A stretch of DNA of 64,000 nucleotides. Origin: an uncultured bacterium (GTDB lineage Bacteria; Myxococcota_A; Polyangia; Polyangiales; Houyiibacteriaceae). The stretch's first letter is position 1. Each line of letters starts with the position of its first letter. The notes beneath the pieces were generated by a model, which was not told the origin of the DNA, made no database searches, and was given only the letters and a program-made list of their open reading frames with translations. The stretch covers positions 60,949 through 124,948 of the forward strand of contig CALJDU010000080.1 of the NCBI GenBank assembly GCA_938024995.1. Direction: 5' to 3'. Made by a program: the position numbers and the translations under genes. Below are positions 10,593 through 19,428 of this stretch, in pieces.

Positions 10593-11582
10593 ATGGTGGA
10601 CGTTCAGCGAGTCATTCAAGCGGCGCGCGAGGGCAAGACCAAGCACGCTTACGTGGTCGTCGGGACGGAGACCTTTTTGGTCGACCGCGCGATCTCTGCG
10701 CTTCGCGCCGCGGCGATCGGTTCTCCGAACGGGTTTAACGACGACACCTACCAAGGCAAGGGTCTCGACGCGCGCTCGGTTATCGCGGCCGCCAACACGC
10801 TCCCCATGATGTCCCCCGCGCGTTTCGTGCTGGTGCGTCACGTCGACAAGGTGGACACCGCGGGGCAAGCGGAGCTCGCGACGTTTCTCGCGGACCCGTC
10901 GCCGATCGCGTGTGTGGTCTTGACCGCCGCGAAGCTCAACGGGAACAGCAAGCTCGCCCGCGCGGCGAAGAAGGCGAAGTGCTGGGTCGAGGCGAAGGCC
11001 GTCAAGCGCGGGGCGGTGCGTGACTTCGTGCGCGAAGAGGCGAAGGCGCGCGGTCACGTCATCTCCGGGCCCGCCGCGAGCCTCTTGGTCGACGCGATCG
11101 GTGAGGACCTCTCGCTGCTCGACGACGCGCTCGAGCGCTTGTCGCTCTACGTCGGCGATGGGCAGAAGATCTTGCCGGCGCACGTGACCGAGTGCATCAG
11201 CCGTGTTCGGGTGGACTCGATCTGGGCGCTCGTCGACGCGGTGAGCGGCAAGGACGCGGGTCGAGCGATCGCGGCGACCGCGTCGCTGCTCGCGGATCGT
11301 GAACCTCCGCTTCGTATTTTGGCGATGGTGTCTCGGCAGCTCCGAATGGTCGCGCGGATGCGTCAGGCGCTCGCGGGAGGCGCGCGCGGCTCAGACGCGA
11401 CCTCCGCAGCAGGCGCGCCGCCTTTCAAGGCGCGTGAGCTGACGGAAGCCGCGCGGCGCTTCACGATGCCGCAGTTGACGTCCGCGTTCCGAACGTTGGC
11501 GGAGGCTGATCTCGCGCTCAAGGGGAGCAAGCAGCCGCCCAGCGCCGTTCTTGAGAACGCGATCCTCGCCCTCTGTCGCTGA
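10593..11582 (+). CDS. holA: DNA polymerase III, delta subunit
   Basis: 329 residues, the usual length. The delta subunit is part of the clamp loader that opens the beta sliding clamp. Family signs: HAYVVVGTETFLVDRAI at the N-terminus, ANTLPMMSPARFVLVR, the loop around DPSPIACVVLTAAKL, then the C-terminal collar region with ISGPAASLLVDAIGEDLSLLDDALERL. There is no Walker motif, as expected for delta. It begins 3 bp after the kinase stop codon and is convergent with a small hypothetical gene 18 bp away. Confidence 0.9.
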   Translation: MVDVQRVIQAAREGKTKHAYVVVGTETFLVDRAISALRAAAIGSPNGFNDDTYQGKGLDARSVIAAANTLPMMSPARFVLVRHVDKVDTAGQAELATFLADPSPIACVVLTAAKLNGNSKLARAAKKAKCWVEAKAVKRGAVRDFVREEAKARGHVISGPAASLLVDAIGEDLSLLDDALERLSLYVGDGQKILPAHVTECISRVRVDSIWALVDAVSGKDAGRAIAATASLLADREPPLRILAMVSRQLRMVARMRQALAGGARGSDATSAAGAPPFKARELTEAARRFTMPQLTSAFRTLAEADLALKGSKQPPSAVLENAILALCR

Positions 11583-11600
11583 CGCGGAGCGGTGCCACGG

Positions 11601-12047
11601 TCACCGGGCTCCAAAGCGCGCGAGGAGCGCGGCCGCGTCACCCGTGAGTTGGGAGACCGCGCTCGTGTCGCTGATCACGCCGCGGCGAATCAGCGTCTGT
11701 AGCGCGTCCGGCAGGCGGCTCATCTGAACCCCGCCGGTGTTTCGGATCCGGCCGCCCATCTTCAGGTCGATCGCGACCGCGCTCCTCCGCGCGGCGCGGG
11801 CGTCAGACATGTCGACGATCACGAAATCGCCGCAGAAGCGTCGCTGATGAGAACGAAAGAGCCAGAGCTGAGATCGACGCGAGAGGAGCTCACGCGCGAA
11901 GCTCGCTTCGTCCGCGCAGAACGCGAAGCTAGCGATCACCGCGCGGGAGTTCTTTCGATGTCGACGCGCGAGCGTGCTCGCCCGCGAGCTGATCCACGCG
12001 GGGCGACACGCTTGCGCGTTGGGGAGACGCAAGAGAGACGGAGTCAT
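11601..12047 (-). CDS. Hypothetical protein, 148 aa
   Basis: Not recognised. The C-terminal two thirds look like real protein: SQLWLFRSHQRRFCGDFVIVD and SAVAIDLKMGGR are a plausible pair of beta strands, followed by helices ending in GDAAALLARFGAR. The N-terminal 40 residues are Arg/Ser-rich and less convincing. I start at the ATG at 12047; the frame stays open to 12341, where it would overlap the acyl-CoA dehydrogenase start. No membrane segment or catalytic motif is seen. Confidence 0.5.
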   Translation of the reverse strand: MTPSLLRLPNAQACRPAWISSRASTLARRHRKNSRAVIASFAFCADEASFARELLSRRSQLWLFRSHQRRFCGDFVIVDMSDARAARRSAVAIDLKMGGRIRNTGGVQMSRLPDALQTLIRRGVISDTSAVSQLTGDAAALLARFGAR

Positions 12048-12259
12048 GACGAGCACCAAAGGAAGAGACGCTCGCGCGGGACGAGAACGTCTCCCGCGGA
12101 GGGTCAGAGCGAACGGGACACCGCGCCGGGATGGGCGAGATGCGCGAAGACGAAAGCGTCTGTGGTTCAGCTCAAGACGAACATGGGCGCATGTTGTGCA
12201 CGGAGGACGGGTCGCGCAAGGGGCTTCCCGAACCGCTCCCGCGCTCGTAGGCTCGAACC

Positions 12260-13399
12260 GTGAAAAGAGAACTCTTTCGGGAAGATCACGACCTCTATCG
12301 CGAGAGCGTCCGCGCCTTCGTCGGGACCCATGTGGCGCCACATCAGGAGCGCTGGCGCGAGGAGGGCTCGGTGTCGCGCGAGGCCTGGCGACGAGCGGGC
12401 GAGGCCGGTCTGCTCTGTCCTTGGTTGGAGGAAGAGCACGGCGGGCAAGGAGGCGACTTCCTCCACTCCGTCGTCGTGATGGAGGAGCTCGCGAAGGTCT
12501 ACGAGTCAGGCTTCGCGATGAGCCTCCACTCCGACATCGTGGTCCCTTACCTCCATGAGTTCGGGAGCGACGAGCAACGCGCGCGGTGGCTGCCCGGGTG
12601 CGCGAACGGTGAGCTCGTGACCGCGATCGCCATGACGGAGCCGGGCACAGGGAGTGACCTGGCCGCGATCGCGACGACCGCGCGACGGGACGGAGACGAC
12701 TACATCCTCAACGGCGCGAAGACGTTCATCAGCAACGGCATCCTTTGTGACCTCTGCATCGTCGCGGCGAAAACCGGCGGCGACGATCCGCACCGCGCGA
12801 TCTCCCTGTTCGTTGTCGAGGCCGATCGCGACGGATTCATCAAGGGCGAGAAGCTCAAGAAGATGGGCATGGCCTCGCAAGACACCGCCGAGATGGCGTT
12901 CGAAGACTGCCGCGTGCCGAAGGCGAATCTCCTCGGTGAGGCGGGCGCGGGCTTCTTCATGCTGATGAAGAAGCTGCAGCAAGAGCGGCTCGTGGTCGGG
13001 GTCTCCGCGCAAGCGTGCGCGCGACAGGTCCTCGATGACACGCTCGTCTACGTGAAGGAGCGCGAAGCGTTCGGTCGACCGATCGCGAAGTTCCAGAACA
13101 CCCAGTTCAAGCTCGTTGAGTGCGCGACCGAGATCGAGGTCGGCCAGGCCTTCCTCGACAAGCTCCTCGAGCAACATGTCGCCGGCGAGTACCTAGTGAG
13201 CGAGTGCTCGATGTCAAAGCTCTGGCACAGCGAGATGCTGGGCCGCGTCGTGGACACCTGCCTCCAGATGTATGGCGGCTACGGATACATGCTCGAGTAT
13301 CCGATCTCACGCGCCTATATGGACGCCCGCGTGCAGCGCATCTACGCGGGGACGAACGAGATCATGAAGGTGATCATCGCCAAACAAATGGGATTGTAG
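12260..13399 (+). CDS. Acyl-CoA dehydrogenase, long-chain (LCAD-like) type
   Basis: FAD enzyme of fatty-acid beta-oxidation, 379 residues, full length. Family motifs: AMTEPGTGSDL, GAKTFISNG, KMGMASQDTAE, YGGYGYMLEYPI and RIYAGTNEIM. The position that holds the catalytic Glu in medium-chain enzymes (YEGT) is Ala here (YAGT), whereas a Glu is present at residue 242 in QQERLV, the LCAD position. That placement, plus similarity to LCAD along the C-terminal half, suggests a long-chain or branched substrate. It stands alone; no electron-transfer flavoprotein or thiolase genes are adjacent. Confidence 0.93.
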   Translation: MKRELFREDHDLYRESVRAFVGTHVAPHQERWREEGSVSREAWRRAGEAGLLCPWLEEEHGGQGGDFLHSVVVMEELAKVYESGFAMSLHSDIVVPYLHEFGSDEQRARWLPGCANGELVTAIAMTEPGTGSDLAAIATTARRDGDDYILNGAKTFISNGILCDLCIVAAKTGGDDPHRAISLFVVEADRDGFIKGEKLKKMGMASQDTAEMAFEDCRVPKANLLGEAGAGFFMLMKKLQQERLVVGVSAQACARQVLDDTLVYVKEREAFGRPIAKFQNTQFKLVECATEIEVGQAFLDKLLEQHVAGEYLVSECSMSKLWHSEMLGRVVDTCLQMYGGYGYMLEYPISRAYMDARVQRIYAGTNEIMKVIIAKQMGL

Positions 13400-13410
13400 G
13401 CTCGTTCGCG

Positions 13411-14208
13411 TCAGTCGATCAGGACGGAGACGATCGCGCAGACATCATCGGCGGTCGCGTCGACCCCGCATCGGATCCAGCGACTGGCGTCCTTCACCAA
13501 GTTGTCGATGACCTCTTCGGTCTCGCGGTTCGCGCCCCAGAGCAAGATCGTCGAGCCGTGCGGGAGGTCGGGGGCGACCGTGGCCAAGGTGGACGGTTGG
13601 ACCGCGGGCTCCATGCAATCGATCACGACGACCGGCGAGTAGTCGGCCGTGATGTCGAACGCTTCCAAGAGCGCGACGATATCTTCCACGGTTTGGACGA
13701 CCGCGTCTCCGTCAAGCCGCTCCTCGAGCTCGTATTGTCGGGCGGGATCGAGGCTCGCGATCAGGACGAAGGGGATCGCGCCTTGGGTCGGCACGACGGT
13801 CTCGTTCGTGAACTCCTTTGGCTGCGCGGGATCGCTGATCGTCCGCGGCGCTTTCAACCGGAGCGGAGGCTGCTTCGGGACCTTCGGGTTGCGGGGATCG
13901 ATCTCCTCGAAGACGCCGCTCTCTTCAGTGGGGCTCGCGCGCTCGATCAGCGGCGCGAGCTGCTCTGTGACCGCGTGCGCGGCGTCGACATCGATCATGA
14001 ACGCGATCGCGCGCGACAGATGTCGATCGACGAAGCGCTGCAGGTCCTCGCTGCCGGGCGGGAGGGAGCGCAGCTGCGCTTTTTGAAGGGCTCGATGTAG
14101 AATTCGATCAGCGACGGCGGGAGATGCGATTGCTTCGAGTGCTTCTCGAACCGTCCGCCCCACCAGTTCTTGTCGTTCGATTTTCGAGCGATCATGGACC
14201 GCAGTCAT
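13411..14208 (-). CDS. Hypothetical protein with a receiver-like C-terminal domain
   Basis: 265 residues from the ATG at 14208. The N-terminal 90 residues are helical (TVREALEAIASPAVADRIL). A proline-rich linker (about 105-130) follows. The C-terminal 120 residues alternate strands and helices like a CheY-type receiver: PFVLIASLDPARQYELEERL, VVQTVEDIVALLEAF, YSPVVVIDCMEP, STILLWGAN. An Asp (VVIDCM) sits near where the phosphorylated Asp of a receiver would be, but the other acidic residues and the Lys are not clear. I cannot assign a function. The frame also allows a start 21 nt upstream. Confidence 0.68.
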   Translation of the reverse strand: MTAVHDRSKIERQELVGRTVREALEAIASPAVADRILHRALQKAQLRSLPPGSEDLQRFVDRHLSRAIAFMIDVDAAHAVTEQLAPLIERASPTEESGVFEEIDPRNPKVPKQPPLRLKAPRTISDPAQPKEFTNETVVPTQGAIPFVLIASLDPARQYELEERLDGDAVVQTVEDIVALLEAFDITADYSPVVVIDCMEPAVQPSTLATVAPDLPHGSTILLWGANRETEEVIDNLVKDASRWIRCGVDATADDVCAIVSVLID

Positions 14209-14284
14209 ACTGAAAAAGTACGCCCGCACAGTATGTTGTCAAGCCGTTCGCGCAGCGCGAAGCCTTGTGTGCAATACGTCGTCC

Positions 14285-15202
14285 ATGCGGGTCACAGGTA
14301 TCGATGAGAATGGACTCGGTCCGTTACTTGGACCACTCATCGCGACCGCGACGACCATTGAGGTCAAGCGCTACGACGCGGACGCGTTGCGATCGGTCGG
14401 GGTCGCGGCGGGGGTCGGAGACAGCAAAGCGACTTCTGGTTTTCGGAAGATGCGCGGCGCAGAATCGATCGCGTTGGCGGTCGCGGAGCGAGAGCTTGGA
14501 CGCGTCCCGCGACACGTCGATGAGTTCCTGGAAGCGATCTCGCTCGACGGTCCCCTGGCGCTGCGCGCTCCCTGTCCGGACGCCTCGACGAGTCGACAGT
14601 GCTTCGAAACGCGCATCGAGCTGCCCGCGTTTGGCGGAGAGGTGGAGCGCGGTCGTGAGGCGCTCAAGGCGCTGTCGAAAGCGAAGGTAAAGCTGATCCG
14701 AACGCGCACCGCGATTCGATGCGCAGGGGTGTTGAACGCGGGCTTTCGTGACGGGGTGAACAAGCTGAAGCAAGACCTCGCGATGTTCGAGCGGCTGGCG
14801 CTCGACGCGCGACGAGAGAGCGGGCGTGATCTCGAGGTCATCTGCGGGATGATCGGCGGGATCCGAAAGTACCCGGGCTACATGACGCTGCTGGCTGATC
14901 GCGCGACGCCGCTCGTGGAAGAGAAGGGCGCGTCAAGCTACGCCGTGGACCGCTTGGGCGTGATGCGCTTCGTGGTCGACTCTGATGATGGCCATCTCCC
15001 GGTCGCGCTCGCGTCGATGGTCGGAAAGTACGTCCGCGAGCTGACAATGGATCGCATCGTTCGCTTCTACCGCGCACGCGACCCGGAGCTCTCCCGCGCG
15101 AGCGGTTATCACGACAAGGTCACGAAGCGCTTCGTCGCGGGGACGAAAAAGCATCGACGCGCGCTCGGCATCGTCGACGACTGCTTCTTGCGGTCGGGCT
15201 AG
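14285..15202 (+). CDS. Divergent RNase HII-like protein (RNase H fold)
   Basis: 305 residues, about 100 longer than usual RNase HII. The N-terminus GIDENGLGPLLGPL matches the RNase HII hallmark GVDEAGRGPLAGPV, with D7 and E8 in place, followed by GDSKATS (compare NDSKKLS). Further on, LASMVGKYVREL matches AASIlAKvtRD and GYHDKVTKRF matches GYPTxxH. Two of the four active-site acids look altered: the last Asp is Glu (E252) and the third is not visible at VICGMIGG. A central insertion of roughly 90 residues has no RNase HII equivalent. RNase HII removes ribonucleotides from DNA; whether this protein cuts is uncertain. The start is the ATG at 14285. It converges with the PilT-like gene across a palindromic spacer. 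Confidence 0.72.
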   Translation: MRVTGIDENGLGPLLGPLIATATTIEVKRYDADALRSVGVAAGVGDSKATSGFRKMRGAESIALAVAERELGRVPRHVDEFLEAISLDGPLALRAPCPDASTSRQCFETRIELPAFGGEVERGREALKALSKAKVKLIRTRTAIRCAGVLNAGFRDGVNKLKQDLAMFERLALDARRESGRDLEVICGMIGGIRKYPGYMTLLADRATPLVEEKGASSYAVDRLGVMRFVVDSDDGHLPVALASMVGKYVRELTMDRIVRFYRARDPELSRASGYHDKVTKRFVAGTKKHRRALGIVDDCFLRSG

Positions 15203-15255
15203 AGCGTGATTCGAATCGCTCTAGATTCGAAAGAGGCGGGTCGAGTCACGCTCTA
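15200..15255. repeat. Nested palindrome between convergent genes, possible bidirectional terminator
   Basis: The 56-bp spacer is bounded by a perfect 10-bp inverted repeat, TAGAGCGTGA (15200-15209) and TCACGCTCTA (15246-15255). Inside lie a second inverted repeat, TCGAATC / GATTCGA (15211-15217 and 15224-15230), and the palindrome GATTCGAATC. The outer ends supply the TAG stop codons of both flanking genes. It could fold from either strand and may serve as a shared terminator, though no T-tract is present. Confidence 0.6.
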
Positions 15256-18144
15256 AGCGCGCTTGGCGCGTCGCAAGGCGTCGAGGAGGGACGCTTCGTC
15301 CTGGATTGAAGCCGCGGCGTCTTCTTGGTTCACCACGCCGGCGACAATGAGCGACGCGAGGTGATCCGCCATGGTCTGCGCGCCCGCGCGTCGGTTGGTC
15401 AGCGCGGTCTTCACGCTCTTGCCTTCGCCGATGAGACGACGCACGCCATCGGTGACCGGCAGAACGTCGAACGCGACCGTGTTCGACTGGGCCGTTGTAC
15501 GACAGAGCGTCTGCGAGACGATCCCGAGGAGGCTCTTCGCGATTCGGGCGCGAAGCGTCGGGCCTTCGTCGAAGATGCGGTCCAGCGCAGACGTGACGTC
15601 GACGCCCGAGACAACGCCGATCACCAAGGTGCCGGACGCGACCAACGCCGTTGCTTGGCGAAGCGCGCTGGGGTCGTCCAGATCGCTGATCACGACCACG
15701 TCCGCGTCTTCGCGACGGACCGTGTGCATCGCGCGGGCGAAGCTGTCGGAGTGGGTGCCGACCTCGCGCTGCGTGATGAGACAACGCTGGTCCTCGTGCA
15801 CGTGCTCGATGGGGCGCTCGATCGTGATGATGTGACCGCTTCGCGTCGCGTTGATGTGGGCGACGAGAGACGAGAGGGTCGTCGTTCGACCGCTACCGTC
15901 CGCTCCAGCGACCAAGATCAGTCCGCTGCGCTCTTGCAACCATCCGTCGACTCGCTCCAGCCCAAGGTCGCTCAGCGAGCGCGGTGCGATGATGTGTCGG
16001 AACACGACGCCCGTGCCCGAACGTGACCGAAGCGCGTTGACCCGGAAGCGGCCGACCCCTGAAACGTCACTGCACCACTCGGCGCTCCCCGCGGAACGAA
16101 GGTCGTTGAGGATGGATGCGTTCGCGAGCGGAGCCAGGAGCTCGTCGACTTCATCCGTTGACAGCGCATCACGGTCTTCGAGGACGAGTAGTTCGCCTCC
16201 TACACGCGCGACCGGAGGTTGACCAACACGCAGATGAACGTCGGTTGCACAAGCTGCGGTGGCCGCGAGGAGCCAGCGCTCGAGGCTTGTGTCCGCTGGG
16301 ACCTCCGCCGGAGCGAGACGCTGAAACTCGGGGAGGAGGAGCGTGGACGCTTCCGCAGCGACCTCTTGGGGAGCGACCTCTTGGGCGGCGACCTCTTGGG
16401 GAGCGACCTCTTGGGCGGCGACCTCTTGGGGAGCGACCGCTTGGGCGGCGACCTCTTGGGGAGCGACCTCTTGGGCGGCGACCTCTTGGGGAGCGACCTC
16501 TTGGGGAGCGACCTCTTGGGGAGCGACCTCTTCGGCGGGGAGATCCGCTTTCATCGCCTTTGGCTCTTCGGTCTCTGCGGCCTCCGATTCGACGAGCGCC
16601 GGGGGCTCCGCGGACTTGCGCGCAACCAGTGGAATCGCGACCGCTGGGATGTCCAAATCCTCATCGGAGTCGAGCTCGGTGACCTCGCTCTCCGTCGCGA
16701 CATCTTGGTTGGCCGTGACATCTAGGCCGTCCGCGACATCAGGTTCGGGAGCAGTCGCTTCAAGCGCGGTGTCGTCTTCGATTGGACCCGGCTCGACCCG
16801 GTCCGGCGCCGCGTGTCCGGCGGTCGTCGTCGTCGCGGGATCTGCAACGCGTTCAGCGATGACCTGGTGCCGATCGGTTCCCGGCTCGTCGTCTTCGTCC
16901 ATGAAGAGGAGCGCAGACTCTTCCGATGGCGTAGCGTCGGCCGTAGCGTCGGCCTCTTCCTGCTGAGGCGCGTTTCGAGGCTCGTCCGCGACCACGGAGA
17001 GGAGCGGCGAAACGGGTGGAGAGCTTCGCTTGATCACGAGGTCCGGCGTCACCATGGCGTGGTCGTCGGCGGTGACGGGTTCTTCGCGACGCGGTCGCTG
17101 CGCGTTCTCTTCTTTCGCAGAGAACGGAACCACGCGCTTCTTCAGCTGGAGCTTTCCCAGTGGCGCGGGCAAGGTCTTTCGTGTCGGGAGCCGCGGCGGA
17201 ATGGAACTCGCTAAGTGCGAGACCGGCGGGGGCGGAGGTGGAGTGGTCGGAGGCCGAATCGTACTCGGAGGACCGGCGTCCTCCATTGTGAGGGGGGGCT
17301 CTTCTGTGAGGGGCTCTTCCGCCGCGTCAGACAACTCTTCAAGGTCAGAGGCGTCCGCGAGCTCTTCGACCTCAACCTCAAGGTGGTCATCCACGACGTC
17401 TTCAAATGCGTCGAGAGTCTCCTCGACGGTCTCAAGAACAGGCGCGTCGCTCGCGTCGTCGGTTTCGTCGTCGCCCTCATCCAACGTTTGCGCGCTGTCG
17501 AACGGGACCTCCGCGGCAGATGAATCGAGGACGGTTTCTTCGTTCGTCTCCACCTTCACGCCATGAACGCGAGACACCTCCGCAGCGGCTTCTTGCGCGG
17601 GAGCGTCGGCGAGCGCGAGCGCGGGTTTCGGATCGACCGCACGGGGTGTTGGGTCGGGCGGCGGAGCGTAGGTGGGGATAGAGAGCGGCGGCAATCCCAA
17701 GACCGGGGGAGTAGACATCGGCTCTGCTGCTCGCGAGAGACCCACGGTCTCGCTCTCACCAATCGCGATATCTCGCGGAGACATCGCTCGTGCGCGTCCT
17801 GCGGCGGTCTGACGCTCGCCGGTTTGACGAACCTCTTCCTTGTTGACGTAGGGCCGAATCCGAACACGAAGCTGGGCGTCGCGCGTCTCCATCCGAACGG
17901 TGACCGCGATGCCTGCGCTTGATCGGTAGAGGAAGCGCGCCTTTCGGGAGCCTTCGAGCTCCTGCAGCGCGGCCGGCGGGGCCGCCTCTTCGATCATTCG
18001 CTCCAGCTGCACGTGAGTGAGCGGCTTGTTCGATTCACGTGCCCCTGTCGGGAAGCGGAAACGGACGGGCTTCCCTGAAATGAGGTCTACCGCATCGGCG
18101 TTGTGCCTCAGCAGGTGTTGTACGTAGAAATCGATCCTGAGCAC
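15253..18144 (-). CDS. PilT/GspE-like protein with degenerate ATPase motifs and a long low-complexity linker
   Basis: 963 residues, GTG start. The N-terminal 110 residues resemble a degenerate PilT N-terminal domain (SGKPVRFRFPTG, LTHVQLERMIEEA). Next comes about 500 residues of acidic, Pro/Ala-rich linker including a 12-copy pentapeptide repeat. The C-terminal 330 residues align along their length with PilT: TDVHLRVGQPPVARVGGE, SGLILVAGADGSGRTTTL, HIITIERPIEHVHE, CLITQREVG. The Walker A Lys is Arg (R753), the Asp-box Asp (IEDPIE) is Arg, the Walker B Glu region GEMRD reads SDLDD, and the His box TLHT reads VVSG. ATP hydrolysis therefore looks unlikely. It may be a scaffold or regulator of a pilus or secretion motor; no other pilus genes are nearby. 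Confidence 0.82.
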   Translation of the reverse strand: MLRIDFYVQHLLRHNADAVDLISGKPVRFRFPTGARESNKPLTHVQLERMIEEAAPPAALQELEGSRKARFLYRSSAGIAVTVRMETRDAQLRVRIRPYVNKEEVRQTGERQTAAGRARAMSPRDIAIGESETVGLSRAAEPMSTPPVLGLPPLSIPTYAPPPDPTPRAVDPKPALALADAPAQEAAAEVSRVHGVKVETNEETVLDSSAAEVPFDSAQTLDEGDDETDDASDAPVLETVEETLDAFEDVVDDHLEVEVEELADASDLEELSDAAEEPLTEEPPLTMEDAGPPSTIRPPTTPPPPPPVSHLASSIPPRLPTRKTLPAPLGKLQLKKRVVPFSAKEENAQRPRREEPVTADDHAMVTPDLVIKRSSPPVSPLLSVVADEPRNAPQQEEADATADATPSEESALLFMDEDDEPGTDRHQVIAERVADPATTTTAGHAAPDRVEPGPIEDDTALEATAPEPDVADGLDVTANQDVATESEVTELDSDEDLDIPAVAIPLVARKSAEPPALVESEAAETEEPKAMKADLPAEEVAPQEVAPQEVAPQEVAAQEVAPQEVAAQAVAPQEVAAQEVAPQEVAAQEVAPQEVAAEASTLLLPEFQRLAPAEVPADTSLERWLLAATAACATDVHLRVGQPPVARVGGELLVLEDRDALSTDEVDELLAPLANASILNDLRSAGSAEWCSDVSGVGRFRVNALRSRSGTGVVFRHIIAPRSLSDLGLERVDGWLQERSGLILVAGADGSGRTTTLSSLVAHINATRSGHIITIERPIEHVHEDQRCLITQREVGTHSDSFARAMHTVRREDADVVVISDLDDPSALRQATALVASGTLVIGVVSGVDVTSALDRIFDEGPTLRARIAKSLLGIVSQTLCRTTAQSNTVAFDVLPVTDGVRRLIGEGKSVKTALTNRRAGAQTMADHLASLIVAGVVNQEDAAASIQDEASLLDALRRAKRA
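16351..16530 (-). repeat. Twelve tandem 15-bp units inside the PilT-like gene
   Basis: Twelve contiguous 15-bp units encode EVAPQ or EVAAQ (one AVAPQ, last unit EVAAE) in the linker of the PilT-like protein. Units are nearly identical at the DNA level, so copy number should change readily by slippage without shifting frame. Confidence 0.9.
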
Positions 18145-18204
18145 GGTCCTAGAAAGGTTATCAAACGCTGGCCGATGGTGTGAACCTTCGGTAAGACCGT
18201 CGCT

Positions 18205-19428
18205 GTGAGCGACGCGAAAAAGGGGGTGGTTGTTGCAGTCGTTTTGATCGCGACAATTGCGCTTCTGTTCCTCCTTCGGGGGGTCCTTACCCCGGTGTTT
18301 TTCGCGTTTTTGTTGGCCTACATGCTCGATCCGGCTGCGGATCGTTGCGAACAGGTGATGCCGAGGTGGCTCGGTATACTGCTCATATTAGCAGCCATTT
18401 TGACCGCGGTAACGGCGTTCCTGCTCTTGGTTGTTCCGGGGATCGTCTCCGATATTTCTGTGTTCTTTGCCGAGCTTCCAAGTCGTGTCGAGCAGCTGAT
18501 CGCCGCTTGGGAACCGTATCTGTCCGCGCGCGGCATCCCGGTTCCGCACTCGATCGATGAGGTCTTTTCGCAGGTCAGCGCGAACGCGGAAGGGGTCGCG
18601 AGTCGAGCGGTCTCGCCGGTGGCGTCGGTCGTGTCATGGGTCGTCGGCGGGACCGCCTCGTTGGTCAGCGCCCTTGGCCGTGCGCTGCTTATTCCAGTGA
18701 TCGCGTTCTACCTTTTGCTCGACTTCGACACGATCACGGAGACGATTCACGGTTTGCTTCCAGCGCGCTTTCGCGACGGGATCGTGAGCGTCGCGCAGGA
18801 GATCGACGAGACCCTCGGTCAGTTCGTTCGTGGCCAGGTCACGGTGATGCTCGTGCTCGGTTCGCTCTACGCGATTGGGTACGCCTTCATTGGCGTTCGA
18901 CTGGCGATCCCGATCGGCATCCTCGCCGGGATGCTCGCGTTCATTCCGTACGTCGGCGGCGGGCTCGGGCTCGGGCTGGCGCTCCTCATGTGCGCGTTCG
19001 ACGGTTCCGTCGCGTCGATGGGCTACGTACTCGTTTGGTTCTTGGTCGTGCAGGCGTTCGATGGCTTGCTCATCACGCCGAAGATCGTCGGTGACAAGGT
19101 CGGTCTCTCAGCGGTGTGGGTCCTGCTCGCGCTCATGGTCGGCGGCGAGGTGTTCGGTTTCATGGGCGTCTTGCTGGCAGTGCCGGCGGCTGCGGTCGCA
19201 AAGATCTTCGTCGTCCGCGGACTGGCGAACTACCGAAAGAGCGATCTTTTCGGTGAGGCCAAGTCGGACCTCAACGCGCTCAACGAGCCCTCGCCCGCAG
19301 AAGTGGATCCTCCTGCGCTTGAAGCAAGCGAGTCCGCCGAACGGAGCGCGGACGAACCGAGCGTGCCCAACGAGGCGAAGAAGAGCGAGGCGAAGAAGTT
19401 CGATGAGGTCGCAGGGGAAGAAGAGTGA
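18205..19428 (+). CDS. AI-2E family transporter (TqsA/PerM/YhhT-like)
   Basis: 407 residues, GTG start, with the family layout: two or three helices at the N-terminus (about 8-40, 52-76), a long amphipathic region (about 80-150), then five or six helices. The hallmark IGVRLAIPIGILAGMLAFIPYVG and the helix around LITPKIVGDKVGLSAVWVLL are present. The last 55 residues are a charged Ala/Glu/Lys tail. Family members have been linked to autoinducer-2 export or Na+/H+ exchange; the substrate here is unknown. It diverges from the PilT-like gene (60 bp) and its stop codon overlaps the next start codon. Confidence 0.88.
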   Translation: MSDAKKGVVVAVVLIATIALLFLLRGVLTPVFFAFLLAYMLDPAADRCEQVMPRWLGILLILAAILTAVTAFLLLVVPGIVSDISVFFAELPSRVEQLIAAWEPYLSARGIPVPHSIDEVFSQVSANAEGVASRAVSPVASVVSWVVGGTASLVSALGRALLIPVIAFYLLLDFDTITETIHGLLPARFRDGIVSVAQEIDETLGQFVRGQVTVMLVLGSLYAIGYAFIGVRLAIPIGILAGMLAFIPYVGGGLGLGLALLMCAFDGSVASMGYVLVWFLVVQAFDGLLITPKIVGDKVGLSAVWVLLALMVGGEVFGFMGVLLAVPAAAVAKIFVVRGLANYRKSDLFGEAKSDLNALNEPSPAEVDPPALEASESAERSADEPSVPNEAKKSEAKKFDEVAGEEE

